From: Achromobacter aegrifaciens
GTDB taxonomy: Bacteria > Pseudomonadota > Gammaproteobacteria > Burkholderiales > Burkholderiaceae_B
Direction: 5' to 3'
Assembly: GCF_902859735.1 (NCBI RefSeq)
Contig: NZ_CADIJY010000017.1
Span: 36,273-100,272, forward strand
DNA length: 64,000 nt
Part shown: positions 48,024 through 59,923 of the stretch, piece after piece
Layout of the letters: each line of letters begins with the position of its first letter
Numbering within the stretch: position 1 is the first letter of the stretch
Translations under genes and position numbers: made by a program
The notes under the pieces: generated by a model
Told to the model about the DNA's origin: nothing
Databases searched by the model: none
What the model saw: only the letters and a program-made list of their open reading frames with translations

Positions 48024-49552
48024 GCGATCTCTCCACGGTCGCGGGCCAGGTCTTCGACCTCTTCCACGAACACCTGTCCGCGGTGCGGATAGTTGCGGAA
48101 CATGTCCAGGCTGGCGCAAGCGGGCGACAGCAGCACGGCATCACCCGGCTGGGCCAATTCAGCGGCGCCGCGCACGGCGTCGCGCAGGGTTTCAACCGTC
48201 ACGCACTGCACGCCGGTCGACGCCAGCACGCGGCCGATCTCGGGGCCGTCCTGGCCGATCAGCATCACGGCACGCGCATGCTGCGCCACCACGGGAATCA
48301 GCGGCGAGAAATCCTGGCCCTTGCCCTGGCCGCCGGCGATCAGCACGACTTGCTGGCCCAGGCCTTCCAGCGCGGCCACAGTGGCGCCCACGTTGGTGCC
48401 CTTGCTGTCATTGATGTAGTCGACGCCGCCGATCGTGCGCACGAAGGCCGCGCGATGCGGTTCGCCCGTGTACTCGCGCAAGGCGCGCAGCATCGGCCCC
48501 CAGCCCAGGTCCAGGCAGCGCGCCAACTGCAACGCGGCCAGCGCGTTCAAGGCATTGTGGATGCCGCGGATACGCAAGGCGTCCACCGGCATCAGGCGGC
48601 TCATGCGGCCCTTGGCGCGCGTCGGTTCGGGCGCGTCCTTCTTGCGGCGCACCGGCGGCGCGGGTTCATCGAAATCGTTGGGTTCGCAGGCCACCAGCCA
48701 GGCCACGCCCTGGCCCAGCTCCAGGCCCATGTCGCCGACCAGCTCCGGCACGTCACGGCCGAAGCTGCGCACGTTCAGCGCGTTCAGCGTGGCGACCATG
48801 TCCACGGTGTACGGATCGTCGCGGTTGACGATGGCCACGCGGGCCATCTTCAGCAGGCGGGCCTTGGCCTGCGCGTAGGCTTCCATGCCGCCGTGCCAGT
48901 CCAGGTGATCCTGGGTGACGTTCAGCACCACGGCCGCGTCGGCCATCAGCGAGCGCGTGGTTTCCAGCTGGAAGCTGGACAGCTCCAGCACCCAGACCTG
49001 CGGCAGCGATTCGGCGTCCAGCGCTTCCATCAGCGCGGCCAGCGCCGCGGGGCTGATATTGCCCGCAGCCACCGCCGACAGGCCGCTGGCCTCAACCAGC
49101 TGGCGCGTCAGCGCGGTGACTGTGGTCTTGCCGTTGGTGCCGGTCACGGTCAACAGGCGCGGCCGGTACTCGCGCGTCTCGGCCAGATCGGCCAAAGCGC
49201 GCGCAAACAATTCGATCTCGCCGACGACCTCGATGCCGCGGGCCTCGGCCTCGCGCAGCAACTCGGCCGCTGGCGCCTGGGAGGGCGCCAAGCCGGGGCT
49301 CAGCACGACCTGATGCACGCCGTCCAGCAGCGCCGTGTCGAAGGACTCGTCGCAGCCCAGGCGGTACTCCACTTCGCTTTGCGCCAGTGATTCGCGCAGC
49401 GCGGCCAGCCCGCCCGGTTCGGCGCGCGTGTCGGCCACGCGCAGGCGGGCACCCAGGCGGGCGCACCAGCGAGCGGCGGCGACACCCGTCTCGCCCAATC
49501 CGAGGATCAGGACGAGCGGCGCGTCTGCGCGGGAGGTTTCCATCGTATTCAT
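48020..49552 (-). CDS. murD: UDP-N-acetylmuramoylalanine-D-glutamate ligase MurD
   Basis: 510 aa. [15 protein letters not shown] (UDP site), [17 protein letters not shown] (P-loop), [18 protein letters not shown] and [13 protein letters not shown] are MurD motifs. It is some 60-70 residues longer than E. coli MurD because of an insertion around residues 285-320 that holds a charged run ([18 protein letters not shown]). It adds D-Glu. It overlaps mraY and ftsW by 4 bases each. Confidence 0.97.
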   Translation of the reverse strand: MNTMETSRADAPLVLILGLGETGVAAARWCARLGARLRVADTRAEPGGLAALRESLAQSEVEYRLGCDESFDTALLDGVHQVVLSPGLAPSQAPAAELLREAEARGIEVVGEIELFARALADLAETREYRPRLLTVTGTNGKTTVTALTRQLVEASGLSAVAAGNISPAALAALMEALDAESLPQVWVLELSSFQLETTRSLMADAAVVLNVTQDHLDWHGGMEAYAQAKARLLKMARVAIVNRDDPYTVDMVATLNALNVRSFGRDVPELVGDMGLELGQGVAWLVACEPNDFDEPAPPVRRKKDAPEPTRAKGRMSRLMPVDALRIRGIHNALNALAALQLARCLDLGWGPMLRALREYTGEPHRAAFVRTIGGVDYINDSKGTNVGATVAALEGLGQQVVLIAGGQGKGQDFSPLIPVVAQHARAVMLIGQDGPEIGRVLASTGVQCVTVETLRDAVRGAAELAQPGDAVLLSPACASLDMFRNYPHRGQVFVEEVEDLARDRGEIA

Positions 49553-50718
49553 CGCAACTTCAGGGTAGAGAGGCCAATCAGCACCAGCATCATGCTGATG
49601 ATCCAGAAACGCACGACCACCTGGGTTTCTTTCCAGCCGCCCACTTCAAAGTGATGATGCAACGGGGCCATGCGGAAAATGCGTCTACCTGTTCCATAAC
49701 GTCGCTTCGTGTACTTGAACCAAGTCACTTGCATCATCACGGAAAGGGTCTCGACCACGAACACGCCGCCCATGATGAAGAGCACGATTTCCTGGCGCAC
49801 GATGACCGCGATGGTGCCCAGCGCGCCTCCCAAGGCAAGCGCGCCGACGTCGCCCATGAAGACCTGGGCCGGATACGCGTTGAACCATAAAAATGCCAGC
49901 CCGGCGCCGCCAATCGCGGCGCACAGCACCATCAATTCCGCCGCTCCCGGGATGTAGGGGAACAGCAGGTACTTGGAATAGTCCACGCGGCCGACCACGT
50001 AGGCGAAGATACCCAGTGCGCTGCCCACCATGACGGTAGGCATGATGGCCAGGCCGTCCAGGCCGTCGGTCAGGTTCACGGCATTGCTGGTGCCGACGAT
50101 GACCGCCCAGGTCAGCGCCACGAAACCGAGCACGCCCAGCGGATAGCTCACGCTCTTGAAGAAAGGCACGATCAAGTCGGCGCGCGTCGGCAAGGACATC
50201 GTGAAACCGCTGCCCACCCAGGCCTTGAACAAGGGCCACAGTTCGGTATTGGCCGGCGCCGACACGGCAAACGCCAGATACACCGCGGCCACCATCCCGA
50301 TGGTGGCCTGCCAGAAGAACTTCTGCCGCGCGGGCATGCCTTCCGGATCGCGATAGACCACCTTGCGATAGTCGTCCATCCAGCCGATCCAGCCGAAGCC
50401 GAAGGTCACCAGCAACACCACCCACACGAAGCGGTTTGTCCAGTCCGCCCACAGCAGCGTGCTGATGGCGATGGAAATGAGGATGAGCACACCGCCCATG
50501 GTGGGGGTGCCGGTCTTGACCAGATGGGTTTCCGGACCGTAGGAGCGCACGGCCTGGCCGATCTTCATCTCGGTCAGTTTGCGAATCACGCGCGGACCCG
50601 CCACCAGGCCAATCAACAGCGCGGTCGCGCATGCCAGAACAGCGCGCAGGGTGATGTATTCGAACACCCCCAGTGCGCGCACATCGTCAGACAGCATGCG
50701 GGCGATTTCAAGCAGCAT
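49549..50718 (-). CDS. mraY: Phospho-MurNAc-pentapeptide translocase MraY
   Basis: 389 aa, about ten membrane segments. [30 protein letters not shown] and MAPLHHHFE are the conserved active-site loops. It transfers phospho-MurNAc-pentapeptide to undecaprenyl phosphate to give lipid I. The start overlaps the end of the murE-murF gene by 11 bases. Confidence 0.98.
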   Translation of the reverse strand: MLLEIARMLSDDVRALGVFEYITLRAVLACATALLIGLVAGPRVIRKLTEMKIGQAVRSYGPETHLVKTGTPTMGGVLILISIAISTLLWADWTNRFVWVVLLVTFGFGWIGWMDDYRKVVYRDPEGMPARQKFFWQATIGMVAAVYLAFAVSAPANTELWPLFKAWVGSGFTMSLPTRADLIVPFFKSVSYPLGVLGFVALTWAVIVGTSNAVNLTDGLDGLAIMPTVMVGSALGIFAYVVGRVDYSKYLLFPYIPGAAELMVLCAAIGGAGLAFLWFNAYPAQVFMGDVGALALGGALGTIAVIVRQEIVLFIMGGVFVVETLSVMMQVTWFKYTKRRYGTGRRIFRMAPLHHHFEVGGWKETQVVVRFWIISMMLVLIGLSTLKLR

Positions 50719-53563
50719 TCTGCTCTCCCTGCCACTTGGCCGTCACACCTTCATTCGTAGAAAAAGCCGTCACTACCCGCTCCATGCGCATAAAGCGCGA
50801 TCCCTTTACCAATACGCAGGACGCGCGCAAGCCGCGCATTGCGGCAACCACTTCGTCTACCGATGCGCAGGCGTGTGCGCCCACTCCGAATGCGGCCGCG
50901 GCCGCCCGGCTGGCTTCGCCTAGCGTGATGAGCGCGTCGAGCCCTTGCTCACGCGCGTAATTGCCCACCTCGACATGCATGGCGGGGCCGTTGTCCCCGA
51001 CCTCGCCCATGTCGCCCAGCACCAGGACGCGCTTGCCGGCCATGCGGGCCAGCACGTCCACGGCTACGCGAACCGAGTCGGGGTTGGCATTGTAAGTGTC
51101 ATCAATGAGCAACGTTCCGTCACTCATACTCTTGTGCTGCATGCGACCCGCGACCGGGCTGAAACCTGCCAGGGCGCGCACCGCGCCATCCAGCGGCGCC
51201 CCCGCCGCGATCGCGCTGGCAATGGCGGCCAGCGCATTGCGCAGGTTGTGCAGGCCCGGCACCGGCAGCGCCAGGTCGGCGACGCCCACCGGCGTCACCA
51301 CACGGCAGCGGGTGGCGTTCACGTCAGCCAGGATCTGCTCGGCATACACGTCCAGGCCGGGCTGCAGGCCGAAACGCAACACGCGGCGCGGCTCGGCCAG
51401 GGCATCCCAGATCGCCGAATACGGTTCATCGCCGGGATATACGGCAACGCCATCCTCGGGCAGCGCCGCGATGGCGGCGCCGTTCTCGTGCGCCACCGCT
51501 TCCACGCTATGCATGAATTCCTGGTGTTCGCGCTGAGCATTGGTGACCAGCGCCACCGAGGGCGCCGCGATCGCGGCCAGTTGCGCGATCTCGCCGGGGT
51601 GGTTCATGCCCAGTTCGAATACGGCCGCGCGGTGCTCCGGCCGCAGGCGCAGCAGAGTCAGCGGCACGCCGATGTCGTTGTTCAGGTTGCCCGCGGTCGC
51701 CAGGCGGCCCGCTTCACCCTGCCACTCGGCCAGCATCGCCGAGATCATTTCCTTGGTCGTGGTCTTGCCGTTGCTGCCGGTCACCGCCACCACGGGCAGC
51801 GTGAACCGCGCGCGCCACGCGGCGCCGATGCGCATCAACGCGACGCGGGTGTCGCCCAGCACCAGCTGCGGCAGCTTGGCGTCGGGCACGGCGTGCGCCA
51901 CCACGGCCGCGCACGCACCGCGCGCTTCGGCTTGATCCAGATAGTTATGGGCGTCGAAGTTCTCGCCCACCAGCGCCACGAACAATTCGCCTTCACCGAT
52001 ACGGCGGGTGTCGGTCGACACGCCCTTGACCTGCGGCAGCAGCAGCGCCAGCCGCGCCCATTCCCGGTCATCGAAAGGCAGCTTCTCGCCCCCGATGTCC
52101 TGGTAGGTTTCATGGCCCTTGCCGGCCAGCAGCACCACATCGTCGGGCGTCGCGGCCCAGATGGTCTGCATGATGGCGCGCGCGCGGTCCACTTGCACGT
52201 CGGGCTTCACGCTGTCCGGGATGCCCGTCAGGATCTGTTCGACGATGGCTTCAGGCGACTCGGTGCGCGGGTTGTCGCTGGACACGACCACATGGTCGGC
52301 CAGGTCCGCCGCGATGCGGCCCATCACGGGACGCTTGCCCGGATCCCGCTCGCCGCCGCAGCCGAACACGCAGATCAAGCGGCCCGATCGCGCGGTCGCA
52401 ACGGCGCGCAAGGCGGTCAGCGCCCGCGACAACGCATCCGGGGTATGGGCATAGTCCACCACCACCAGCGGGCCGCGGCCCGTGCTGGCCTGGGTGCTGT
52501 GCGCCACCGGCTCGACGGTTTGCAGACGGCCGTCGACGGGGTCCGTCGCGGCCAGTTCGCGCGCGATCTGCGCAAACGGCAGGCCCAACTGATACAGCAC
52601 GCCCGCTACCAGCAGCAGGTTCGATACATTGTGCGCGCCCAGCAGGCGCGTCACGATCTGGGCTTCGCCATGCGGCGACACCAGCGTGAAGATCTGACCC
52701 TGCGCGGTGGCCTGGAGATCGCGCGCGCGCATGGCGGCGGGAATGTCCTGCGCTTCGCTCAGGCTATAGCCCATTGCCATGCCTGCCGGCAGATCGGCAA
52801 TCAGGCGGCGGCCGGCTTCGTCGTCGGCGTTGATCACGGCGGCGGTCAGGCCCGGCCAGCGGAACAGCCGCGCCTTGGCGGCTTCGTACCGTTCCATCGT
52901 GCCGTGGTAATCGAGGTGATCGCGCGTCAGGTTGGTGAAGGCGGCCAGCGCAACGCGCACGCCATCCATCCGGCCCTGCTCGATGCCGATGGAAGACGCT
53001 TCCATGGCCACGGCCTTGGCGCCGGCGTCGCGCATGGCGGCCAGCGTACGGTGCACGGTCAAGACGTCCGGCGTCGTCAGGTCGCCGCCCAGCGTCTGGC
53101 CGTCGGGCAGCACGGCGCCCAGGGTGCCGATGGTGCCGCAGGGCTTGTCATTGCGGCTCAGCGCGTGCGCAATCCATTGCACCGACGACGTCTTGCCGTT
53201 GGTGCCAGTCACCGCGACCACCGCCAGCTCGGCCGAGGGCCGGCCGTACCAAGTGTCGGCCAACTCGCCCAGCAGGGCGCGCAGGCCAGTCACCGGCAGC
53301 ATCGCAGCCTGGTCCGCCACGGCCGCGACGGCATCGTTGGCGGGGGCTTCGAACAACACCGCGCTGGCGCCCAGCGCCAACGCCTTCTCTATATAGAGAC
53401 GTCCGTCGCTGGACAGGCCCGGGCAGGCGACGAACACATCGCCCGGCTCGATATCGCGGGAGTCCAGTTTGAGGTGCGCGGTCAACGACACGCGCGAATG
53501 CAACCACGCCACGGTTTCGGCAACCGTGGCGACAGGGTTGGAGAGGAAGCCTTTGGCGCTCAT
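50708..53563 (-). CDS. murE-murF: MurE-MurF fusion: UDP-MurNAc-tripeptide and -pentapeptide synthetase
   Basis: 951 aa in one uninterrupted frame. Residues 1 to about 506 are MurE, with P-loop TGTNGKTSS (119-127), DYAHTPDAL and the DNPR motif (430-433) that marks meso-diaminopimelate as substrate. From about 511 to 951 is MurF, with [17 protein letters not shown]-loop TGSNGKTTT (595-603) and [13 protein letters not shown]. MurF normally has about 25 more residues at its N-terminus; here MurE's last helix runs straight into KGVSTDTR. The fusion joins two consecutive additions (meso-DAP, then D-Ala-D-Ala). Such a fusion is known in Bordetella and relatives. No internal start or ribosome-binding site is evident at the junction. 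Confidence 0.96.
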   Translation of the reverse strand: MSAKGFLSNPVATVAETVAWLHSRVSLTAHLKLDSRDIEPGDVFVACPGLSSDGRLYIEKALALGASAVLFEAPANDAVAAVADQAAMLPVTGLRALLGELADTWYGRPSAELAVVAVTGTNGKTSSVQWIAHALSRNDKPCGTIGTLGAVLPDGQTLGGDLTTPDVLTVHRTLAAMRDAGAKAVAMEASSIGIEQGRMDGVRVALAAFTNLTRDHLDYHGTMERYEAAKARLFRWPGLTAAVINADDEAGRRLIADLPAGMAMGYSLSEAQDIPAAMRARDLQATAQGQIFTLVSPHGEAQIVTRLLGAHNVSNLLLVAGVLYQLGLPFAQIARELAATDPVDGRLQTVEPVAHSTQASTGRGPLVVVDYAHTPDALSRALTALRAVATARSGRLICVFGCGGERDPGKRPVMGRIAADLADHVVVSSDNPRTESPEAIVEQILTGIPDSVKPDVQVDRARAIMQTIWAATPDDVVLLAGKGHETYQDIGGEKLPFDDREWARLALLLPQVKGVSTDTRRIGEGELFVALVGENFDAHNYLDQAEARGACAAVVAHAVPDAKLPQLVLGDTRVALMRIGAAWRARFTLPVVAVTGSNGKTTTKEMISAMLAEWQGEAGRLATAGNLNNDIGVPLTLLRLRPEHRAAVFELGMNHPGEIAQLAAIAAPSVALVTNAQREHQEFMHSVEAVAHENGAAIAALPEDGVAVYPGDEPYSAIWDALAEPRRVLRFGLQPGLDVYAEQILADVNATRCRVVTPVGVADLALPVPGLHNLRNALAAIASAIAAGAPLDGAVRALAGFSPVAGRMQHKSMSDGTLLIDDTYNANPDSVRVAVDVLARMAGKRVLVLGDMGEVGDNGPAMHVEVGNYAREQGLDALITLGEASRAAAAAFGVGAHACASVDEVVAAMRGLRASCVLVKGSRFMRMERVVTAFSTNEGVTAKWQGEQNAA

Positions 53564-55290
53564 CTGCCTGGCTCCTTGAGACCAGCAACAATTGTGGATT
53601 CGAAGGGCGCGTCCGGGCGCACCCCCATCAGCCGCAAGCTCCCCCCCACGATCTGGGAGAACACGGGCGCGGCGATGGCGCCGCCGTAATAGCCGCCGAT
53701 CGTCGGCTCGTCGATGGACACGGCCACGACGATCTTCGGATCGGACACCGGAGCGAAGCCCACGTAGGAGCTCCGATAGCGCTGCATGCTGTATTTGCCG
53801 TCGACGATCTTGCGCGCCGTGCCGCTCTTGCCGGCGACGCGGTAGCCCTGCACCTGGGCAGCCTTGGTGCCTTCGGGGCCGGCAGCCGCTTCCAGCATGC
53901 CGCGCACCATTTCAGTCGTCTTGGGCGTGTAGATCTTGACGCTGGTGGGATCGCTGTCGCGCTTGACCAGGGTCAGCGACACCATGTCGCCGTTGCGGGC
54001 GAAAACGGTATAGGCGCGCGCCACCTGCAACAGCGACACCGACAGGCCGTAGCCGTAGGCCATGGTGGCCTTTTCGATCAGGCGCCAACGGTCCCAGGGA
54101 CGCAGGCGTCCGGGCGCCGCGCCGGGAAATCCCACCTGGGGCGCCTGGCCCAGGCCAAGTTCGGTAAAGCGGTCCCACATTTCGCGGGATTCCAGCTTCT
54201 CGGAGATCATCGTCATGCCGATGTTGCTGGACTTGCGCAGCACGCCGGCCACGTCCAGCGTGCCGTTGCGGCTCACATCGCTGATCGTGCTGCCCTGATA
54301 CTGGAACCGGCCGTTGCCGGTTTCGAACAGGGTCTTGGTGCTGATGCGACCCAGGTCCAGCGCCAACGCGGCGGTGAACGGCTTCATGATCGAGCCCGGC
54401 TCGAAGGTGTCGGTGATGGCCTGGTTGCGCAGCTTGGAACCGTGGAAGGTCTCGCGCTTGTTCGGATCGAAGGTCGGCACGTTGGCCAGGGCCAGGATCT
54501 CGCCCGTATGCACGTCCACGACCACGGCGGTCGCGCCCTTGGCCTGGTGCTTGTCCATGGCGTCCTTCAACGCCTTGAACACCAGATACTGCAGACGCGT
54601 GTCGATCGACAGGCGCAGGTCGCGGCCATCCACCGGCAGGGTCACGGCCTGCACATCTTCGATCACGCGGCCGAGCCGGTCCTTGATGACGCGACGGCTG
54701 CCGGGACGGCCGGACAACTGCTGGTTGAACGTCAGCTCGACGCCCTCCTGCCCCTGATCCTCGACGCTATTGAAACCCACCACGTGAGCCATCACGTCGC
54801 CGTCCGGGTAGTAGCGGCGGGTCTCGGGCTGCTGGTGCACGCCGGGCATGCCCAATTGTTTGATCTTGTCGGCCACGTCCATGGAGACCTGGCGCTTCAG
54901 GTAGACGAAGTTCTTGTCTTCGTCGACCAGGCGGTGACGCAGGTCGGCCGGCGGCGTTTCCAGCAGCTTCGCCAGCGTGTCCATCTGCGCCGGGGTAGCC
55001 TGCTTGGCGTCTTCCGGAATCGCCCAGATGGCGCGCGCCGGCACGCTGGAGGCCAGCACCGCGCCGTTGCGATCCATGATCTTGCCGCGCGTCGCGGCCA
55101 GGGTCAGCGTGCGCTCATAGCGCCGCTCGCCCTGCTGCTGCAGGAATTCGGTGGACAGCCCCTGCAGGAACAGGGCGCGGCCGGCCAGCACGGTGAACCC
55201 GCCGAACAGCAGGATCAGCACCAGGCGCGCGCGCCAGGTGGGCAATTGCCCGCGCAGCACGGGGTTATCGAAGAAGGGGACGCGTTTCAT
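53560..55290 (-). CDS. ftsI: Septal peptidoglycan transpeptidase FtsI (PBP3)
   Basis: 576 aa class B penicillin-binding protein. One membrane anchor (RLVLILLFGGFTVLAGRALFL), a pedestal domain starting at RGKIMDRNG, and the transpeptidase domain with EPGSIMKPF (SxxK), KSSNIGM (SxN) and GKSGTARK (KSGT). It cross-links septal peptidoglycan and is a beta-lactam target. It overlaps ftsL and murE-murF by 4 bases each. Confidence 0.97.
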   Translation of the reverse strand: MKRVPFFDNPVLRGQLPTWRARLVLILLFGGFTVLAGRALFLQGLSTEFLQQQGERRYERTLTLAATRGKIMDRNGAVLASSVPARAIWAIPEDAKQATPAQMDTLAKLLETPPADLRHRLVDEDKNFVYLKRQVSMDVADKIKQLGMPGVHQQPETRRYYPDGDVMAHVVGFNSVEDQGQEGVELTFNQQLSGRPGSRRVIKDRLGRVIEDVQAVTLPVDGRDLRLSIDTRLQYLVFKALKDAMDKHQAKGATAVVVDVHTGEILALANVPTFDPNKRETFHGSKLRNQAITDTFEPGSIMKPFTAALALDLGRISTKTLFETGNGRFQYQGSTISDVSRNGTLDVAGVLRKSSNIGMTMISEKLESREMWDRFTELGLGQAPQVGFPGAAPGRLRPWDRWRLIEKATMAYGYGLSVSLLQVARAYTVFARNGDMVSLTLVKRDSDPTSVKIYTPKTTEMVRGMLEAAAGPEGTKAAQVQGYRVAGKSGTARKIVDGKYSMQRYRSSYVGFAPVSDPKIVVAVSIDEPTIGGYYGGAIAAPVFSQIVGGSLRLMGVRPDAPFESTIVAGLKEPGR

Positions 55291-55577
55291 TGCGCGCCTC
55301 CGGTGGCGGAAGCGGGCGGCTGGTTCAAGTACAGCGTGCGATCCGGAACGATGGAGATCATCTTCAGGCCATCGCGCGCGATGGCGTCGACCCGCGCGTT
55401 GCGGGCCAGTTCGGCGCGGTCCAGCTGCAGGCGCCGCCAGTTGGTTTCCAGGTCGCGAGCCTGCGCCTGATCACGTCCCAGCTCGATGAAGAGCTGGCGC
55501 GACTGATACCGGCTGGTGACCAGGGAAATGGCCGACAGCATCAGCAAAGCCGCAACGATCAGGTTGACGCGACCCAT
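55287..55577 (-). CDS. ftsL: Cell division protein FtsL
   Basis: 96 aa. Membrane helix at about 4-20 (VNLIVAALLMLSAISLV) then a periplasmic coiled coil (ELGRDQAQARDLETNWRRLQ, LDRAELARNARVDAIARDGL). It forms the FtsQLB subcomplex. The ATG at 55577 overlaps the rsmH stop by one base (TAATG), which fixes the start. Confidence 0.92.
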   Translation of the reverse strand: MGRVNLIVAALLMLSAISLVTSRYQSRQLFIELGRDQAQARDLETNWRRLQLDRAELARNARVDAIARDGLKMISIVPDRTLYLNQPPASATGGAQ

Positions 55578-56671
55578 TAGCGGCGCCCTCCCTTGCCGCG
55601 ACGCGGCGGGGGTGCCAGGTCGCTGCCCGGCAGCGAACCGATCTTCACGAACGCGAAGCCGCCCTCGGCGGGCAGCGGCGTCTCGGTACGTTCGGCTACG
55701 CGCAAGACGGCGGAACGGGCGCGGGCGTTGGCCGAGACTTCGTCGTCTTCGGCCAGCACGCGGCCCAGGGAGCGCAGGACCGGCTGGGGCATTTCGCTTT
55801 CGCGCAGGGGCAGGCGCGCATGCGCGGCGGCCGGACGAGCCGCCGCCGCGATGCACTGCTTGACCATGCGGTCTTCAAGCGAATGAAAGCTGATCACCGC
55901 CAACCTCCCTCCCGGGGCGAGCAGGTCTAGAGCTGCCGCGAGGGTGCGCGCGAGCTCTTCGAGTTCCCGATTGATGTAAATCCGTAGAGCTTGAAAGGTG
56001 CGTGTGGCCGGATGTTGCCCCTTTTCGCGCGTGCGGACGGCGCTGGCGACGCACTCGGCAAGCTCGAGCGTGGTGCGCAGCGGCCTTGTTGCGCGGCGAG
56101 CAGCAATCGCCTTTGCAACCTGAAAAGCAAACCGTTCTTCGCCATAATCCGCTATGACCTCCCGCATCTCATCCACACTGGCTTGCGCCAGCCAATCCGC
56201 CACCGTGGGACCACGAGTGGTGTCCATCCGCATATCGAGCGGGCCGTCTCGCATGAACGAGAAACCACGCTCGGCGTCATCGATCTGAGGCGAGGAAACG
56301 CCCAGATCCAGCATCACGCCATCGACCTTGCCGATGCCGAGCTGCTCCAATTCTTCGGCCATGGTGGCAAAGCCGCCATGCACCACGGTGACCCTCGGGT
56401 CCGCTGCCGCCAGTTGCCTGGCTACGGCGATCGCCTCCGGATCCTTGTCGAACACCACCAGCCTGGCGCTCGGGCCCAGGCGGCCAAGCAGTTCGCGGCT
56501 GTGCCCGCCACGCCCGAAGGTGCCGTCGACGAAGACGCCGCCTTCCGCCCGCGTAGCCGCAGCCGGCCCGGCCTGCTGATGCGACCGTGCCGCGCCCTTG
56601 CCGCCGAAGTCAGGCAGCAATAGCGCGTCCACCGTCGGCTCCAGCAGAACGGGCCGATGTTCGAATTCCAT
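55577..56671 (-). CDS. rsmH: 16S rRNA m4C1402 methyltransferase RsmH (MraW)
   Basis: 364 aa. [14 protein letters not shown] start, SAM motif [27 protein letters not shown] and [12 protein letters not shown] are RsmH motifs. It is somewhat longer than the E. coli protein because of an Ala/Gln-rich insertion at residues 24-43. It methylates N4 of C1402 in 16S rRNA. Second gene of the dcw cluster, 7 bases after mraZ. Confidence 0.97.
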   Translation of the reverse strand: MEFEHRPVLLEPTVDALLLPDFGGKGAARSHQQAGPAAATRAEGGVFVDGTFGRGGHSRELLGRLGPSARLVVFDKDPEAIAVARQLAAADPRVTVVHGGFATMAEELEQLGIGKVDGVMLDLGVSSPQIDDAERGFSFMRDGPLDMRMDTTRGPTVADWLAQASVDEMREVIADYGEERFAFQVAKAIAARRATRPLRTTLELAECVASAVRTREKGQHPATRTFQALRIYINRELEELARTLAAALDLLAPGGRLAVISFHSLEDRMVKQCIAAAARPAAAHARLPLRESEMPQPVLRSLGRVLAEDDEVSANARARSAVLRVAERTETPLPAEGGFAFVKIGSLPGSDLAPPPRRGKGGRR

Positions 56672-56678
56672 AACTTTT

Positions 56679-57107
56679 TCAGAACGAAAACTGATTCAAC
56701 ACATCCGGCATACCCTTGGCCAGGTCCTCAGCCTCGCGGCTGGCCAGAGTAGCGGCGTCCCACAGCTCGAAGTGCGCGCCCAGACCGAGCAGCATCACAT
56801 CGCGCGTCATACCGGAAGCGTTGCGCAGTTCAGGAGCGATCAGGACCCGGCCGGAGCCATCCAGTTCCACGTCCTGAGCGTTGCCCAGCAACAGCCGCTG
56901 CAACGCGCGCGCCGTCATGGGAAAGGCGGCAATCTGCTCGCGCTTCTTTTCCCACTCGGGCCGCGGGTAGACCAGCAAGCAGCCGTCAGGGTGGCGTGTC
57001 AGGGTCAGCCGGCCATCGGCCTGCGACATGAGCGCGTCACGGTGCCGGGTCGGAATCGAGATCCGTCCCTTGGCATCCAGCGTGAGCGCGCTGCTTCCCT
57101 GAAACAC
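56679..57107 (-). CDS. mraZ: Transcriptional regulator MraZ
   Basis: 142 aa from a GTG at 57107, giving the canonical start [20 protein letters not shown] with GGGG 8 bases upstream; a GTG at 57131 would add eight unusual residues. Two AbrB-like MraZ repeats are present, with DxKGRxxxP (DAKGRISIP) and a second [13 protein letters not shown]. In E. coli MraZ represses its own dcw promoter by binding spaced TGGGN repeats; a matching array lies at 57116-57150, so autoregulation is likely. Confidence 0.95.
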   Translation of the reverse strand: MFQGSSALTLDAKGRISIPTRHRDALMSQADGRLTLTRHPDGCLLVYPRPEWEKKREQIAAFPMTARALQRLLLGNAQDVELDGSGRVLIAPELRNASGMTRDVMLLGLGAHFELWDAATLASREAEDLAKGMPDVLNQFSF

Positions 57108-57115
57108 CACTTTTA

Positions 57116-57178
57116 CCCCACTTAATTGCACAATTTCCTACTATTTCCCACTCTACGGTATGGGATCGGGGCGGTCAA
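57116..57178 (-). promoter_or_regulatory. dcw promoter with MraZ-binding repeat array
   Basis: On the minus strand, a -35 TTGACC (57173-57178) and -10 TAGAGT (57150-57155) are 17 bases apart. Starting at the -10, pentamers recur every 10 bases: TGGGA (57146-57150), TAGGA (57136-57140), TGCAA (57126-57130) and TGGGG (57116-57120). This matches the spacing of known MraZ boxes (TGGGN with 5-base spacers), with the third unit degenerate. MraZ bound here would block the promoter (inference). Confidence 0.75.
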
Positions 57179-57245
57179 GCGCGTGGTTGCAATTTTTTCA
57201 ATCACAACAAGGACTTAGATCAATATGTAAATCCGCAAAAAGAAA

Positions 57246-57269
57246 AACCTCCCAATAAATCAGGAGGTT
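57246..57269 (-). terminator. Intrinsic terminator upstream of mraZ, probably for rnpB
   Basis: AACCTCC (57246-57252) and GGAGGTT (57263-57269) form a stem; on the minus strand it is followed by TTTTCTTTTTG. It lies about 200 bases after the rnpB 3' end and 70 bases before the dcw promoter, so it would insulate dcw from read-through. In the rest of 57180-57465 I see only an AACAATGC/GCATTGTT hairpin (57309-57328) and no supported gene. Confidence 0.75.
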
Positions 57270-57465
57270 GCGGCACTATCTAAAAGTCCTTCTTCAGAAG
57301 TGGCGGCTAACAATGCCTTTGCATTGTTTTACGGTCGGTCGTTTGCTCCGGTTGGCAAGGCTTCCAGCCGGGCCCGCCGATTTGAGCGGCCCCAAAAATG
57401 GTCCGGCCCGGCCAGCGCGACGCCAGGTTCCAGCCAGGACCAGGCTCGCGTTGCGAATGAGTTGC

Positions 57466-57867
57466 AAGACGGGTCTATAGGCCGGATTCTGTACACCAGG
57501 TTTCCCTGGCGGACGATCATTCCTCTGGACGGATCATTGCTGAGCCGCTCTAGCCATCTACCCGCATGCTTGGACGGGCCGCCCTACGCGGTCCGAAGAC
57601 CGCACGCATGCCTATTTGATGTTGCTCCGGATAGAGGTTGCCGCGTTTCACCCTGCGATGCCGCCGCCCGTTGCCGGACGGCGCGATACGGAGATGGCCG
57701 TATCTGTGCGCGCGATGCACGCCCGCCCCGCAGACTCGTCTCTGTGGCCCTATTCCTCAACCGCGCCCGAAGACGCGGCCGGACGGCCGTTAGCCGTTAC
57801 CCTGCCCTGTGGAGTCCGGACCTTCCTCGATGGATTCGCATCCACCGCGATCGTCCGACCCGCCTTG
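57466..57867 (-). ncRNA. rnpB: RNase P RNA, bacterial class A
   Basis: On the minus strand the conserved RNase P core is plain: GAGGAAGGTCCGGACTCCAC, then AGGGCAGGGTAACGGCTAAC near the 5' side, AGGGTGAAACG in the middle, and AGAGGAATGATC followed by ACAGAATCCGGCCTATAG at the 3' side. The two ends pair (CGGGTC with GACCCG) to form helix P1, giving about 402 nt. The RNA is the catalytic subunit that trims tRNA 5' leaders. Ends are placed from the P1 pairing and are accurate to a few bases. It is divergent from uup. Confidence 0.95.
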
Positions 57868-57875
57868 CGGTGCGT

Positions 57876-57881
57876 ATTCTA
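57876..57881 (-). promoter_or_regulatory. -10 element of rnpB
   Basis: TAGAAT on the minus strand lies 8 bases before the inferred RNA start. No convincing -35 is visible 17 bases further upstream. Confidence 0.55.
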
Positions 57882-57999
57882 TTACACCCGCCAGCTCCGT
57901 CCCCGAAGAAGCCGCGACACTAGCCGTGCAAACGGCGTTACGGGGTTCCTGCGACAATACGCCTTGATTCGCTCAGACGCCGCAGACAATACCCATCAC

Positions 58000-59826
<1,827 letters not shown>

Positions 59827-59862
59827 TCAGCTTGTCTCTATATACATATAGAGGCGCATGAA

Positions 59863-59889
59863 AAATGCCCCCGAAATCCGGGGGCATTT
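59863..59889. terminator. Bidirectional terminator between uup and pyrC
   Basis: AAATGCCCCCG pairs with CCGGGGGCATTT-type arm across a short loop, with A-run and T-run flanks. It serves uup on the plus strand and pyrC on the minus strand. Confidence 0.88.
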
Positions 59890-59923
59890 CTTTTGTTCCG
59901 GACTTGCCGGACGGCGCAATTGC

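Noticed and set aside
57616-57999. Possible N-terminal extension of Uup by 128 codons
   Set aside because: The extension runs through the RNase P RNA gene and its promoter, so it is not coding.
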